Assembly: GCA_032388755.1 (NCBI GenBank)
Contig: CP135593.1
Span: forward strand, 806,001-870,000
Origin: Neisseria sp. DTU_2020_1000833_1_SI_GRL_NUU_006
Lineage (GTDB): Bacteria; Pseudomonadota; Gammaproteobacteria; Burkholderiales; Neisseriaceae
Reading direction: 5' to 3'
DNA: 64,000 nt
Position numbers and translations under genes: made by a program. The first letter of the stretch is position 1, and every line of letters begins with the position of its first letter. The notes beneath the pieces were generated by a model. It searched no databases and was not told the DNA's origin. It saw nothing but the letters and a program-made list of their open reading frames with translations. Of this stretch, positions 16,095 through 25,499 are shown one piece after another.

Positions 16095-19000
16095 ACCAAT
16101 ATAAATTTTTTGAATTAGATTTAAATACAAACTATGCCAATAAGGTTCTATCTTACTATTTATGGGGTATGGATGACCCCCCTTCAAAGACCAATTTAAT
16201 ATCTGAAAATTGGGTTGATAGAGCAAAAACAGATCAAATTGTTTTAAATATCGATACAAGAAGTTTTTTGGATAAAACTGGTTTATATCAATATCACCCC
16301 TATGAGTTTGGTGTTATTCGAAAGTTTTTCAATAATGAACATGAAAATGGAAGTAAAGATTTTAATGTTTTAAAAAATGGTAATCTTCAAAAATTTTCTA
16401 ATGGGGAGTTATCGCTTACTTACAATGAAATTAGAAGTTATCTCTATAGAGAAAGCAATAATCCTGATTCTAATTATATGAAATCAGCTCTACCTGTTCG
16501 AGACTATTACTTTTATTAGGATAAGGATTATAACGCTGAATACTTAAGTAAGAATGCCTTTGTTTTTGGTTCGGTTAAGTTAACTTTTGATACAAATAAT
16601 ATTCGTTTTATTGTTGATAAAAATGGTAATCCTTTGCGATTTGAAAATTTTAAATTATTTCCTTATAGCAAGATAAATATTGGAGATTACAATGAAAGAA
16701 ATGGAGACTTTCAAGATAACTTTGATTTTAAGGGAAATGGCAGCTTAACAGATGTTGTCAACACTTTACTTGAACGTATAACTGATCCTTTCAGCATTGG
16801 TAAAAAAGTCTTGTTTCAATATATCGGTGTTGATGCACTGGAAGGTAAAACTATTCACCCTATGGAATATAATAATACTATTATTCATCCCTATATTGAT
16901 CCTTATGTTCGACCTAAATTTGAGGCTTATGTTCAACCTCAAATCAATAAGATGAGGATGGTATCAAAATTATTTGGTTTCTTGAAGGAGTTTCAATCTA
17001 TTCAAAATTCAGGCGTAATTGATTATTTGGATGATGCTAACCAATTGGTTATCTATGGAACTCAGTCGAAGGATACTTTGAATGATTACAAAATCAAAAA
17101 GGTTCTGAGTGTAGATATCGAAAAAACTGACACTCAGGAGCAGGAGTTGGATTTAAGTAAAAATATTGATTTGAATACTATCAGTACCCATATAAATACT
17201 TTAATTAGTTCATTATTCCCTCCCAGTGTCAATATAGCGAAAGAGCTGGGACTATTTAATGAATTGATGCAACAGATAACCGAGTTAAACCATTATCAGA
17301 AATATACGAAATATGGTGCAACCTATATTGCAGGAGAAGGTAACGATACCCTTATCGGTACTGAATATTCAGACCGTTTCTTAGGCGGCAACGGCGACGA
17401 TATCTACCGTATCAACGGTTTAGACAATGTCTTCGACAGCGACCACAAGGGGTCAATCGTGTTTTCAGACGACGTCCGCGCGTCCCGTTTTATCCGAAAC
17501 AGCGAAAGCGACGATACTTGGTTGAGCGTGGGTGCGGACGGCAAGCCTGACGGTTTGATGACGGCGGTGCGTCCTGCGCTTTCCCATTCGCTGTTGGTGA
17601 AGCACGGTAAGGATATGGCGGTCATTCGCGGTTTCTTTGAAGGCGAGAAATCGGATGTTTCGGCTTTGGGGATCACATTGATGACCAAAGAGAAGCCTGC
17701 CATGCCCGATTCGGAGGCCGGGGAAGGCTCTTTGGTGCGTACCGACGGGGTCGGCGCGGCGGACAAGTACAATGTGTTCTATGCAAATGCGCAAGACCGT
17801 TGGTTCAATCTGACGGGCGGCAATAAGGATGATGTGCTGTTTGCGGGCGGTGCGGGCAGGCTGACGGTGTCGGCAGGTGCGGGCAACGACCGTGTGTACG
17901 GAAGCTACGGCGCGGACGTCATCAACGGCGGCGAGGGCAACGATTTGTTGAACGGGAGCAATTTTGCGGGCAACAAAACCGAGGCGCAGAAGGCGGAAGA
18001 CCGCGACATCATCATCGGCGGCGCAGGCCGGGATTTGATTTACGGCGGCGTGGGCGACGATGTGATTTATTCGGAGCTGACAGACAGCCATCTGTCGGAA
18101 ACGGGTTCGTCCGAACGCGGCGACTGGGTTGCTGCGGGCGAGGGTGATGATGAGGTTTTCGGCAGCGCAAACCGCGATTTGATTACGGGCGGCGAAGGCA
18201 GCGATACGGTCTTCGGCGGCGCGGGCGACGATGTGATTCTGGGCGACGGCTTTTTGCGCGCCGGCAGCCGCGGACATTATATTTCCACGGGTGGCGGGGA
18301 CATTTATTTCAATTACGGTACGGTTGCGCCCGTTATGCCGTTGGTGCCGGGCTTGGTCATGCCGCGTCCGGTACGGATTCCTGCCGGTACGCTGAGCTAC
18401 GAATATACTTGGGGCGACGGTAAATGGGATCCGAACTATCTGAACAGCGCAAGCCGTACGCACAACGATACGGATGCTTGGGATGTTGTGATTGACGCCG
18501 AGACCGGTGATTACGCGCTGACGGCGAAAATTGCGCCTTCGGACAATGTACACCGCGTTGCTGCGGGCGGTGCGGCGGATGTGCTGCATGGCGGCGCGGG
18601 CAATGATTTGCTTGTCGGTCAGGACGGCAACGATGTGCTGTACGGCGGTTCGGGCAATGATATTTTGTGGGGCGACGACAACCGCGACGCTGCGGTATCG
18701 GGAGACGATTACCTGGACGGCGGGGAGGGCGACGACAGGCTCTACGGCGGCAAGGGACACGATACGCTGGCAGCGGGCGCAGGACGCGACCTGCTCGACG
18801 GCGGCGAGGGTTTCGATTCTTATCTCTTTGCGTCCCGCGATTTGCAGAATGCCGATGATGTGAAAACCATACGCGATGCGGGCGGGGAAGGCGCGATCTT
18901 TATCGACGGCGTTTCGCTCGACAGTACGGTTTGGACGGCGGATGCCGATAAGCCTGATGTCTGGCATTCGGCGCAAGGTTGGACGCTGGCTCTGATGGGC

Positions 19001-20528
19001 ACAAGCCTGGTTTTGACGGGCGCGACGTTCCAAGGACAGATTGCGATAGAGAATTTCCGCGATGGAATGTTTGGATTGGCGTTGCCTGCGCCCAATGCTG
19101 CTCCGCAGGCGGATAAGGCAGTTGAAACTTTGTCGGTATCGGCGGATAAGCTGTTCAGCCATCAACTTGCGGATGATTTGTTCCGCGACGACAAGGGTGT
19201 CGTGCGCTATGAATTGACTTTGGCGGACGGCTCGCCCCTGCCCGAAGGTTTGGCGTTTGATTCGGCAAGCCGTACTTTGAGCGGCAAAGTGTCGTCTGAA
19301 ACGGATAAATTGGTTCTGAAAATCAGTGCGTTCGATGACGAGGGTTTGTCGGCGTCCCAAGATTGGACGTTGGCAATCGGGGCGGAAAACCATGCGCCCG
19401 AAGTGCAGGGTCGTCTGAATACGCAATACGCACGCGCGGGACAGGAATGGAAGTTTGCATTGCCGGAGGGGATTGTTTGCCGATAAAGACGGCGATGCGC
19501 TGACTTACCGCGCGACGCTTGCCGATGGTGGCAGACTACCTGAAGGCATGGATTTTGACGGTAAACGCGGCGTATTCGGCGGCAGGGTTCTGCAATCGGG
19601 CAGCTTTGATTTGAAAATTACGGCAGCCGATACGCAGGGTGCAACGGCAGAAGCCGCTATGCGCTTGGAAGTATTGGGACGTGCGTCGGGACAAGACAGG
19701 ATTTTGACCGGAACGGACGGCGAAGATCTGCTACGCGGCGGCTTGGATAGTGATGTGCTGGCAGGCGGTGCGGGCAATGATACGCTGTATGGCGGTATAA
19801 ACAGCAGCGATGTTTACCTTTTTGCAGCGGGACACGGACACGATACCGTCAGGGATGCGACTTATCAGGGCGGTAAATTTACCGATACGCTGCGCTTCGA
19901 TGGCGCGGTTTCCGGTTCGGTCAGATTTATCCGCAGCGGCAACGATTTGACCGTCAAGGCATACGGCGAAGACGATTCGGTAACGGTCGCCAATTATTTC
20001 CAGTCGGTTGCCAACCGTCATGTACGTTTCGAGTTTGCCGACAAAACCTTGGATGCGGAAGCCATGAAAACAGCGGCTATGGAAATATATGGCTCCGATA
20101 CAGGCGCGACGCTGACGGGCTGGCACGGCAACGATACGATTCATGGCGGCGCGGGCAACGATAAAATCTACGGCGGCTACGGCAAAGACACGATTATCGG
20201 CGGGAAAGGCGATGATTATCTGGCAGGCGGTATCAACACTGCGGATACTTACGTTTTTGCAGCGGGACACGGCAAAGATACAGTAGCCGACGGCTCAACC
20301 CGTGCGGGCGTGTTTACCGACCGTTTGGTGTTTGAAGGGGTGAAACAGGCAGATGCCGTGTTCGCACGCGCCCAAGACAGCCTGCTTATCCGTGCTTTCG
20401 GTGAAGGGGATGAGGTGAAGGTTGAGCATTACTACGCTTCGGCACAATCGCGAGACCTCAGTCTGAGTTTTGCCGATCAGATGGTGAATCCTGCACAATT
20501 GTACGAACGAGTGCAGCATATTGTCTGA
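16091..20528 (+). pseudogene. RTX (FrpC-like) exported protein, broken by a nonsense codon and a frameshift
   Basis: One long coding region split into three open pieces: 16091-16519, 16634-19486 and 19455-20528. The TAG at 16517-16519 is in frame, and the reading continues directly as DKDYNAEYLSKNAFVFGS. Near 19468-19471 an extra G (GGGG) shifts the frame; removing it joins LPEG to LFADKDGDALTYRAT. Corrected, the product is 1478 aa. Order: AT-rich unique N-terminus (~410 aa), GC-rich blocks of GGxGxD calcium-binding repeats, two cadherin/Ig-like repeats (LPEGLAFD and LPEGMDFD), more nonapeptides and two calcium-binding-related segments (YLFAAGHGHDTV, YVFAAGHGKDTV). This architecture is typical of type I-secreted RTX proteins; no exporter genes are nearby. 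Start ATG 16091 follows AAAGGAAT. Confidence 0.85.
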
Positions 20529-20549
20529 TTGAAGGCTTGGGGAATGTGT

Positions 20550-20594
20550 AAAGGTCGTCTGAAAACCTGGAAACGGGTTTCAGACGACCTTTTC
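20550..20594. terminator. Uptake-sequence terminator after the RTX gene
   Basis: AAAGGTCGTCTGAAAACC pairs with GGGTTTCAGACGACCTTTT. The 20595-20900 stretch beyond it has no recognisable gene. Confidence 0.8.
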
Positions 20595-20903
20595 TGTTTT
20601 TGAGATTTAGACTGGGGCTCATTCGATAATGGCGGTATTTTGTCTCATAAAGCGCCGTCTTCCGCATTAAAAATGCTCGTAAGATGTTCAATCTTGCTGT
20701 GCTTTTTGCCTTGAATCCGGCATTTTCTGTGCCCAAAACCGACTCATTTCAAATTGTCAGTCTGCCTTGAAGCAGGTCTTTGCCATAACGGAGTTTGCTT
20801 ATCACGACTTATTTTTCGTATTGGAAGCCGGTCTTGATTTGTAATTTCAATATGGGAAATTATTAAAAACTATCATATTGGTTTGTTGCATTGTTAAATA
20901 AAA

Positions 20904-20951
20904 ATACCATATCTTGTGTTCTTATGATTTAATTCACACCATATATTGTAT
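20904..20951 (+). promoter_or_regulatory. Two NrdR-like boxes upstream of nrdG-nrdD
   Basis: ATACCATATCTTGTGT (20904-20919) and ACACCATATATTGTAT (20936-20951) both match the NrdR consensus ACAC-n-ATATAT-n-GTGT closely. They are 32 bp apart start to start, about three helical turns, the usual spacing for NrdR pairs. They lie just before the start at 20968, so NrdR repression of the anaerobic ribonucleotide reductase is likely. Confidence 0.75.
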
Positions 20952-20967
20952 TTATGCGTGGCAAGTC

Positions 20968-21504
20968 ATGGCAGCGTTGAAATTCACAATCGAGCAAATT
21001 GTCTGGCAGGAAGTGCCGGGTGAAGTGTCGCTGGCGTTTCTGTTTTCCGGCTGCCCGCTGCGCTGCAAGGGCTGCCATAGTGCCGATGCGTGGAAAGAGG
21101 GTGTCGGCACGGAATTGACCGAGGATTATTTGAGAGGTCGTCTGAAACGCTATCGCGGGCTGATTAGCTGCGTGTTGTTTATGGGCGGGGAATGGCAGCC
21201 GGAAGCCTTGCAGAAAATGTTGGGCATCGTGACGCAGGCGGGGTTGAAAGCCTGTTTGTACACCGGTTTGGAGTGTGAGGAGCTGGAGGCGGTTTCAGAC
21301 GGCATCCTGCCTTATCTGACGTATCTGAAAACCGGCCGTTGGCAGATGGAGCTGGGTGGCTTGGACAGCCCGACAACCAATCAGAAATTTATCGATTTGC
21401 GCACGGGCGAGGTGTTGAACAGCTTGTTTATCAAAGACAAACCCGCGCCCAAAATCATCCCGATTACGACTCAGCCGCAGGCGGCCGCTTTTCAGACGGC
21501 CTGA
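20968..21504 (+). CDS. nrdG: Anaerobic ribonucleotide reductase activating protein
   Basis: A 178 aa radical-SAM activase that installs the glycyl radical on NrdD. The CX3CX2C cluster motif is CPLRCKGC at about residues 32-39, and the family FMGGEW SAM-binding element is present. ATG 20968 is chosen because the longer frame to 20914 runs back over the NrdR boxes. The last codons overlap an uptake sequence of the AGGCCGTCTGAA dialect (reads AAFQTA), unlike most of the window. It lies 34 bp upstream of nrdD. Confidence 0.92.
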   Translation: MAALKFTIEQIVWQEVPGEVSLAFLFSGCPLRCKGCHSADAWKEGVGTELTEDYLRGRLKRYRGLISCVLFMGGEWQPEALQKMLGIVTQAGLKACLYTGLECEELEAVSDGILPYLTYLKTGRWQMELGGLDSPTTNQKFIDLRTGEVLNSLFIKDKPAPKIIPITTQPQAAAFQTA

Positions 21505-21538
21505 GGCTTTTTATCCAACCCACACAGGAGGAATTAAC

Positions 21539-23320
21539 ATGATTCGGCTGCATCCCGAACAGTTAAACGGCAAACTGCAATTCATGCACGACTACATCAG
21601 CGCGCAAAACGCGGCAGACGGCTCGAAAATGGACGCCAATGCCAACGTTACCCAGAAAAACATCGCTACGATGGAAGCGGAAATCATGAAAGACTTTTTC
21701 GTGCAGATTAACCGTGCCCAAGTGTCGCGCAAAATCGCCGAAATTTTCGACCAATCCGTTGCCGACGAATACATCCGCCAGATTGAGGCGCATGAGATTT
21801 ATGTGCACGACGAAACCAGCCTCAAGCCTTATTGTGTGTCGGTTACGCTGTATCCTTTCCTGCTCGACGGGTTAAGCAAACTTGGCGGCGAATCTAAGGC
21901 GCCGCAGCATCTGGCTTCGTTTTGCGGCTCATTTATCAATCTTGTGTTTGCTATCAGCGCGCAGTTTGCCGGCGCGGTGGCGACGGTGGAGTTTCTGACC
22001 TATTTCGATTACTTCGCCCGCAAAGACTACGGCGACGATTATTTGGAAACCCACGGCAAAGAAATCGCCAACCATATGCAGCAGGTGGTATACAGCATCA
22101 ACCAGCCCGCAGCCGCGCGGGGCTATCAGAGCGTATTTTGGAATATTTCCGTTTACGATCAATACTATTTCGACGCGATGTTCGGCGATTTCGTCTTTCC
22201 CGATTTCAGCAAACCGGTGTGGGCGAGCGTGGCGAAGCTGCAAAACTTCTTCCTCAAATGGTTCAATCAGGAGCGCACCAAAGCCGTTTTGACTTTCCCC
22301 GTCGTGACCGCTGCGATGCTGACCGACGGCGGCAAATGCAAAGACACCGTGTTCGCCGACGAAATGGCGAAAGAGTTGGCGGAAGGCAATTCCTTCTTCG
22401 TCTATCTTTCCGACAACCCTGACTCGTTGGCTTCCTGCTGCCGCCTGCGCAACGCCATCGAAGACCGCACCTTCAGCTACACACTCGGCGCGGGCGGCGT
22501 GGCGACCGGTTCTATCAATGTCATCACCATCAACATGAACCGATTGGAGCAAGACGGGCGCGATCTTGCCGCCGAAGTGGGCAAAATCCACAAATACCAA
22601 TACGCCTACCGCAAACTGATGGAAGAATACCAAGCCGCCGGAATGCTGCCCGTTTACGATGCAGGCTTCATCACCCTGGACAAACAATTCCTCACCATCG
22701 GCATCAACGGCATGGCGGAAGCCGCCGAATCGCAAGGCATCAAAGTCGGCTACAACGACGATTACATCCACTTCGTCCAAGGTCGTCTGAAAACCATATT
22801 TGAAGCCAATCAAGCCGCCAGCAAACACTACGGCGTGAAGTTCAACACCGAGTTTGTTCCCGCCGAAAACCTCGGCGTGAAAAACGCCAAATGGGACAAA
22901 GCCGACGGCTACAAAGTCAGCCGCGAATGTTACAACTCCTATTTCTACGTCGTCGAAGACGAAGAAATCAACGCGCTCGACAAATTCCTGCTGCACGGCA
23001 AAGAACTGGTGGACTGGCTCGACGGCGGCTCCGCGCTGCACCTGAACCTCGACGAAGCCCTGCCCGAATCCGGCTACCGCTCGCTCTTGGACATCGCCGC
23101 GCAAACCGGCTGCAACTACTTCTGCGTGAACGTGCGCATTACCATCTGCAACGAATGCGGCCATATCGACAAACGTACCCTGCACGCCTGTTCCGCCTGC
23201 GGTTCGCACGACATCGACTACGGCACCCGCGTTATTGGTTATCTGAAACGCGTATCCGCATTCAGTAGCGGACGGCGCAAAGAACACGCACTACGGCATT
23301 ACCACCGCAAAGCGGCTTGA
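21539..23320 (+). CDS. nrdD: Anaerobic ribonucleoside-triphosphate reductase
   Basis: A 593 aa class III ribonucleotide reductase, making dNTPs from NTPs without oxygen. The C-terminus has the zinc site CNECGH ... CSACGS and the glycyl-radical region RVIGYLKRVSAFS, with the radical Gly in VIGYL. SCCRLRN in the centre holds conserved catalytic-site cysteines. Length is somewhat short against E. coli NrdD but fits the group without an ATP-cone: I see no cone at the N-terminus. An AGGAGG site precedes ATG 21539. It forms an operon with nrdG behind NrdR-like boxes. Confidence 0.93.
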   Translation: MIRLHPEQLNGKLQFMHDYISAQNAADGSKMDANANVTQKNIATMEAEIMKDFFVQINRAQVSRKIAEIFDQSVADEYIRQIEAHEIYVHDETSLKPYCVSVTLYPFLLDGLSKLGGESKAPQHLASFCGSFINLVFAISAQFAGAVATVEFLTYFDYFARKDYGDDYLETHGKEIANHMQQVVYSINQPAAARGYQSVFWNISVYDQYYFDAMFGDFVFPDFSKPVWASVAKLQNFFLKWFNQERTKAVLTFPVVTAAMLTDGGKCKDTVFADEMAKELAEGNSFFVYLSDNPDSLASCCRLRNAIEDRTFSYTLGAGGVATGSINVITINMNRLEQDGRDLAAEVGKIHKYQYAYRKLMEEYQAAGMLPVYDAGFITLDKQFLTIGINGMAEAAESQGIKVGYNDDYIHFVQGRLKTIFEANQAASKHYGVKFNTEFVPAENLGVKNAKWDKADGYKVSRECYNSYFYVVEDEEINALDKFLLHGKELVDWLDGGSALHLNLDEALPESGYRSLLDIAAQTGCNYFCVNVRITICNECGHIDKRTLHACSACGSHDIDYGTRVIGYLKRVSAFSSGRRKEHALRHYHRKAA

Positions 23321-23334
23321 TGGTATTGAATAGA

Positions 23335-23379
23335 TAAAGGTCGTCTGAAAACCGGTTTGGGTTTTCAGACGACCTTTTA
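23335..23379. terminator. Uptake-sequence terminator after nrdD
   Basis: AAAGGTCGTCTGAAAACC pairs with GGTTTTCAGACGACCTTTT. Confidence 0.85.
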
Positions 23380-23470
23380 GGTTTTATCTATGACTTAATA
23401 AAGGATGGACAAGTTTAAACTGCGGTATTTAGAAAGTTTAAACTCAATTAGCCTATGAGGCTGAGAATAA

Positions 23471-23505
23471 GAAAAACGACCGATACGCTGTACCGGTCGT
23501 TTTTT
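23471..23505. terminator. Hairpin terminator of the small minus-strand gene
   Basis: AAAAACGACCG and CGGTCGTTTTTT form a stem over an 11-base loop, just past the stop of the frame at 23522-23776. Confidence 0.75.
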
Positions 23506-23521
23506 ACGAATACCTGCTAAA

Positions 23522-23776
23522 TTAGAACCAAGCTTTGATCAAAGCGGCAGTACCTGCGATACCGCCAATCAGACCGACAGCACCGGCAGCGGTACCCATT
23601 GCACCGTTGATTTGGTCTCGTTTGTTGGCGCGTTTTTCACGTTCCAATGCCAGCTCTTCGGAAACGTTTGTACGTTGGCGACGGTGTTGTTCCAGGTTGT
23701 TCCGGTTCTGCGCGGGAAAGTTGGGCAGAGACGCGGTTATTTCTTGTTTTGAGGGCAGCAGAGTCCTTGTTGACAA
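23522..23776 (-). CDS. Small hypothetical protein with hydrophobic Gly/Ala C-terminus
   Basis: An 84 aa frame starting at a TTG directly after a stop. The second half is convincing protein: a charged helix (NVSEELALEREKRANKRDQ), then a Gly/Ala-rich hydrophobic tail ending ALIKAWF, and a proper terminator follows. The first ~25 codons are less so. A different frame just upstream reads VGDLIVNKDSAALKTRNNRV, which looks at least as protein-like, so the annotated start may be a frameshift artefact of a longer gene. No family is recognised. Confidence 0.45.
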   Translation of the reverse strand: MSTRTLLPSKQEITASLPNFPAQNRNNLEQHRRQRTNVSEELALEREKRANKRDQINGAMGTAAGAVGLIGGIAGTAALIKAWF

Positions 23777-23982
23777 TCAAATCGCCTACGGAGCTTCTTT
23801 AAAATTAACTGCGTAAGTAATTAAGTGTCAACAGGCTTGCATACAAAGGTTTGTATCGTTTAGTCGAGCCATATTTCATAGACAAAAAGAAATTGTCCCA
23901 GCAATTGAGACAATCTGAAATAAAAATATAATTAAGCCGGAAGACAGGTAGGCTGCCCATAGCTAAGATTTCTTTGGACTGT

Positions 23983-24855
23983 TTAATTTATGCTGCCGAA
24001 TTTGCCGCTTTTGAAATCGCTGATGGCTTGGCGGATTTCTTCGGCGGTGTTCATCACAAACGGGCCATAGCCGACGACAGGTTCGTCAATCGGGACGCCG
24101 GAGAGCAAAAGGATTTTGACTTCTTCGCTGCCGGCTTCTATGTGTACGTTGCCGCCGCTTTTCTCAAAGCCGACCAGTTGTCCTGCGCCTGCCTGCTCTT
24201 TGCCGTTTAGGGTAACGTTGCCCCGCAGGACGACCATGGACAGGTTGTGGGTTTCAGGTATTTCCAATACGGCTTTTTTACCGTCATTCAAAACGATGTC
24301 CCAGACGTTCATTTCGGTGAAGGTGTCGGCTGCGCCTTTTACGCCTTTGTATTCTCCGGCAATCAGCCGCAGGCAGCCTGCTTCGTCAGGGAACTCAACC
24401 ACGGGGATACCGGCTTTGGCGAGATGCTGATAGCGCGGCGGCGTGTTTTTGTCTTTGGCGGGCAGGTTGACCCAAAGTTGGACCATTTCAAACAGTCCGC
24501 CTTTTTTGCTGAAGTTTTCGGAGTGGAATTCTTCATGGATGATGCCCGAGCCTGCGGTCATCCATTGCACGTCGCCTTCGTAAATGATGCCGCCTCCGCC
24601 GCTGGAGTCGCGGTGTGCCACTTCGCCGTGGTAGGCGATGGTAACGGTTTCAAAGCCTTTGTGCGGGTGTTGGCCGACACCGCGCGGGCTGCGGGCTTCG
24701 TTGGGGGAAAATTCATAGGGTGCGGCGTAGTCGAGCATCAGGAAAGGGTTGGTGCCGCGGTCGTCCCCCATGTGGGAGAACAAGGGTTGGACGAGGAAGC
24801 CGTCGCCGACCCAGTGTTGGCTGTTTGCACGGTAGATTTGTTTGACGTTGCGCAT
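23983..24855 (-). CDS. Pirin family protein
   Basis: A 290 aa bicupin protein. The N-terminal cupin has the metal ligands in HPHKGFETVTIAYHGEVAH and the downstream glutamate in GSGIIHEEFHSE; QLWVNLPAKDKNTPPRYQ is the family linker. Pirins of this kind can show quercetinase activity, but the cellular role is not given by sequence. ATG 24855 has AAGGAA upstream on the minus strand; the longer frame to 24990 reads back through an uptake-sequence pair. Divergent from an HxlR regulator, which probably controls it. Confidence 0.88.
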   Translation of the reverse strand: MRNVKQIYRANSQHWVGDGFLVQPLFSHMGDDRGTNPFLMLDYAAPYEFSPNEARSPRGVGQHPHKGFETVTIAYHGEVAHRDSSGGGGIIYEGDVQWMTAGSGIIHEEFHSENFSKKGGLFEMVQLWVNLPAKDKNTPPRYQHLAKAGIPVVEFPDEAGCLRLIAGEYKGVKGAADTFTEMNVWDIVLNDGKKAVLEIPETHNLSMVVLRGNVTLNGKEQAGAGQLVGFEKSGGNVHIEAGSEEVKILLLSGVPIDEPVVGYGPFVMNTAEEIRQAISDFKSGKFGSIN

Positions 24856-24962
24856 GATGAGGTTCCTTCTTGCGGGGTCGTCTGAAACCTTTTCAGACGA
24901 CCTTTGTGTAATGAAATTAATAATGTCATGGTTGCCATACTTTGTTGCATGTATTATATGGG

Positions 24963-24984
24963 GTACAAACTTATTCGCAAGTAC
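24963..24984. promoter_or_regulatory. Candidate operator between pirin and HxlR genes
   Basis: GTAC repeats 18 bases apart (GTACAAACTT...GCAAGTAC) lie just upstream of a TATACT -10 of the regulator gene and between the two divergent genes. The form resembles sites of the HxlR/YodB group, but the match is loose. Confidence 0.35.
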
Positions 24985-24994
24985 GCACAATTTT

Positions 24995-25000
24995 TATACT
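24995..25000 (+). promoter_or_regulatory. Likely -10 box of the HxlR gene
   Basis: TATACT lies 19 bp upstream of the ATG, with GGAGG (25007-25011) between. The leader would be very short. Confidence 0.35.
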
Positions 25001-25018
25001 GTTATTCGGAGGTAAATA

Positions 25019-25375
25019 ATGGCGGAAACAGAACCGACACACGGCGCCTGCTGTCCGGTCGTTAATACTTTGGATATTATCGGCGGCAAGTGGAAGGTAT
25101 TGATTTTATATTATTTACACGGGGAAACCCGACGATTCAACGAATTGCAGCGTCTGCTGGCGGGCGTTACCCAGCGGATGTTGACGTTGCAGCTGCGCGA
25201 GTTGGAGTACGACGGTATTGTCCATCGCGAAGTGTATCCGCAGGTGCCGCCGAAGGTGGAGTATTCGTTGACCGCGTTCGGACGGACATTGATGCCCGTC
25301 ATCGAGGCGATGCACCGCTGGGGTGAGCAATATGCCGCAGAATGTGTGAAACACAGAAAGCAGCCGCAGGAATAA
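25019..25375 (+). CDS. HxlR-family transcriptional regulator
   Basis: A 118 aa winged-helix regulator. Seen: the N-terminal cysteines GACCPV (residues 10-12), often the redox or electrophile sensor in this family; GGKWKVLILYYL; the recognition region RRFNELQRLLAGVTQRMLTLQLRELE; and the wing VPPKVEYSLT. ATG 25019 follows GGAGG. Divergent from the pirin gene, a common pairing, so it probably regulates that gene in response to a reactive small molecule (inferred). Confidence 0.88.
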   Translation: MAETEPTHGACCPVVNTLDIIGGKWKVLILYYLHGETRRFNELQRLLAGVTQRMLTLQLRELEYDGIVHREVYPQVPPKVEYSLTAFGRTLMPVIEAMHRWGEQYAAECVKHRKQPQE

Positions 25376-25378
25376 GTC

Positions 25379-25429
25379 GTTTCAGACGACCTTTAGTCCG
25401 TCCGAGCAGGACAAGGTCGTCTGAAAGGG
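25379..25429. terminator. Uptake-sequence pair after the HxlR gene
   Basis: TTTCAGACGACC and GGTCGTCTGAAA face each other over a ~27-base loop. No strong T-run follows on the plus strand, so termination is uncertain. Confidence 0.45.
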
Positions 25430-25499
25430 GCATATATCATGCTGTTCTTTTGTTTTATAATGACAACAGCCGATGTAAATAAAGTAATCAGGGATGAAT

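Noticed and set aside
17465..19426. 653-codon open frame on the minus strand opposite the RTX gene
   Set aside because: It is the shadow of GC-rich repetitive RTX coding sequence (Arg/Ile/Ala-rich low-complexity translation), with no start context or family resemblance.
21929..23287. 452-codon minus-strand frame opposite nrdD
   Set aside because: Antisense shadow of a conserved gene; Val/Phe/Gly/Ala-rich translation without motifs.
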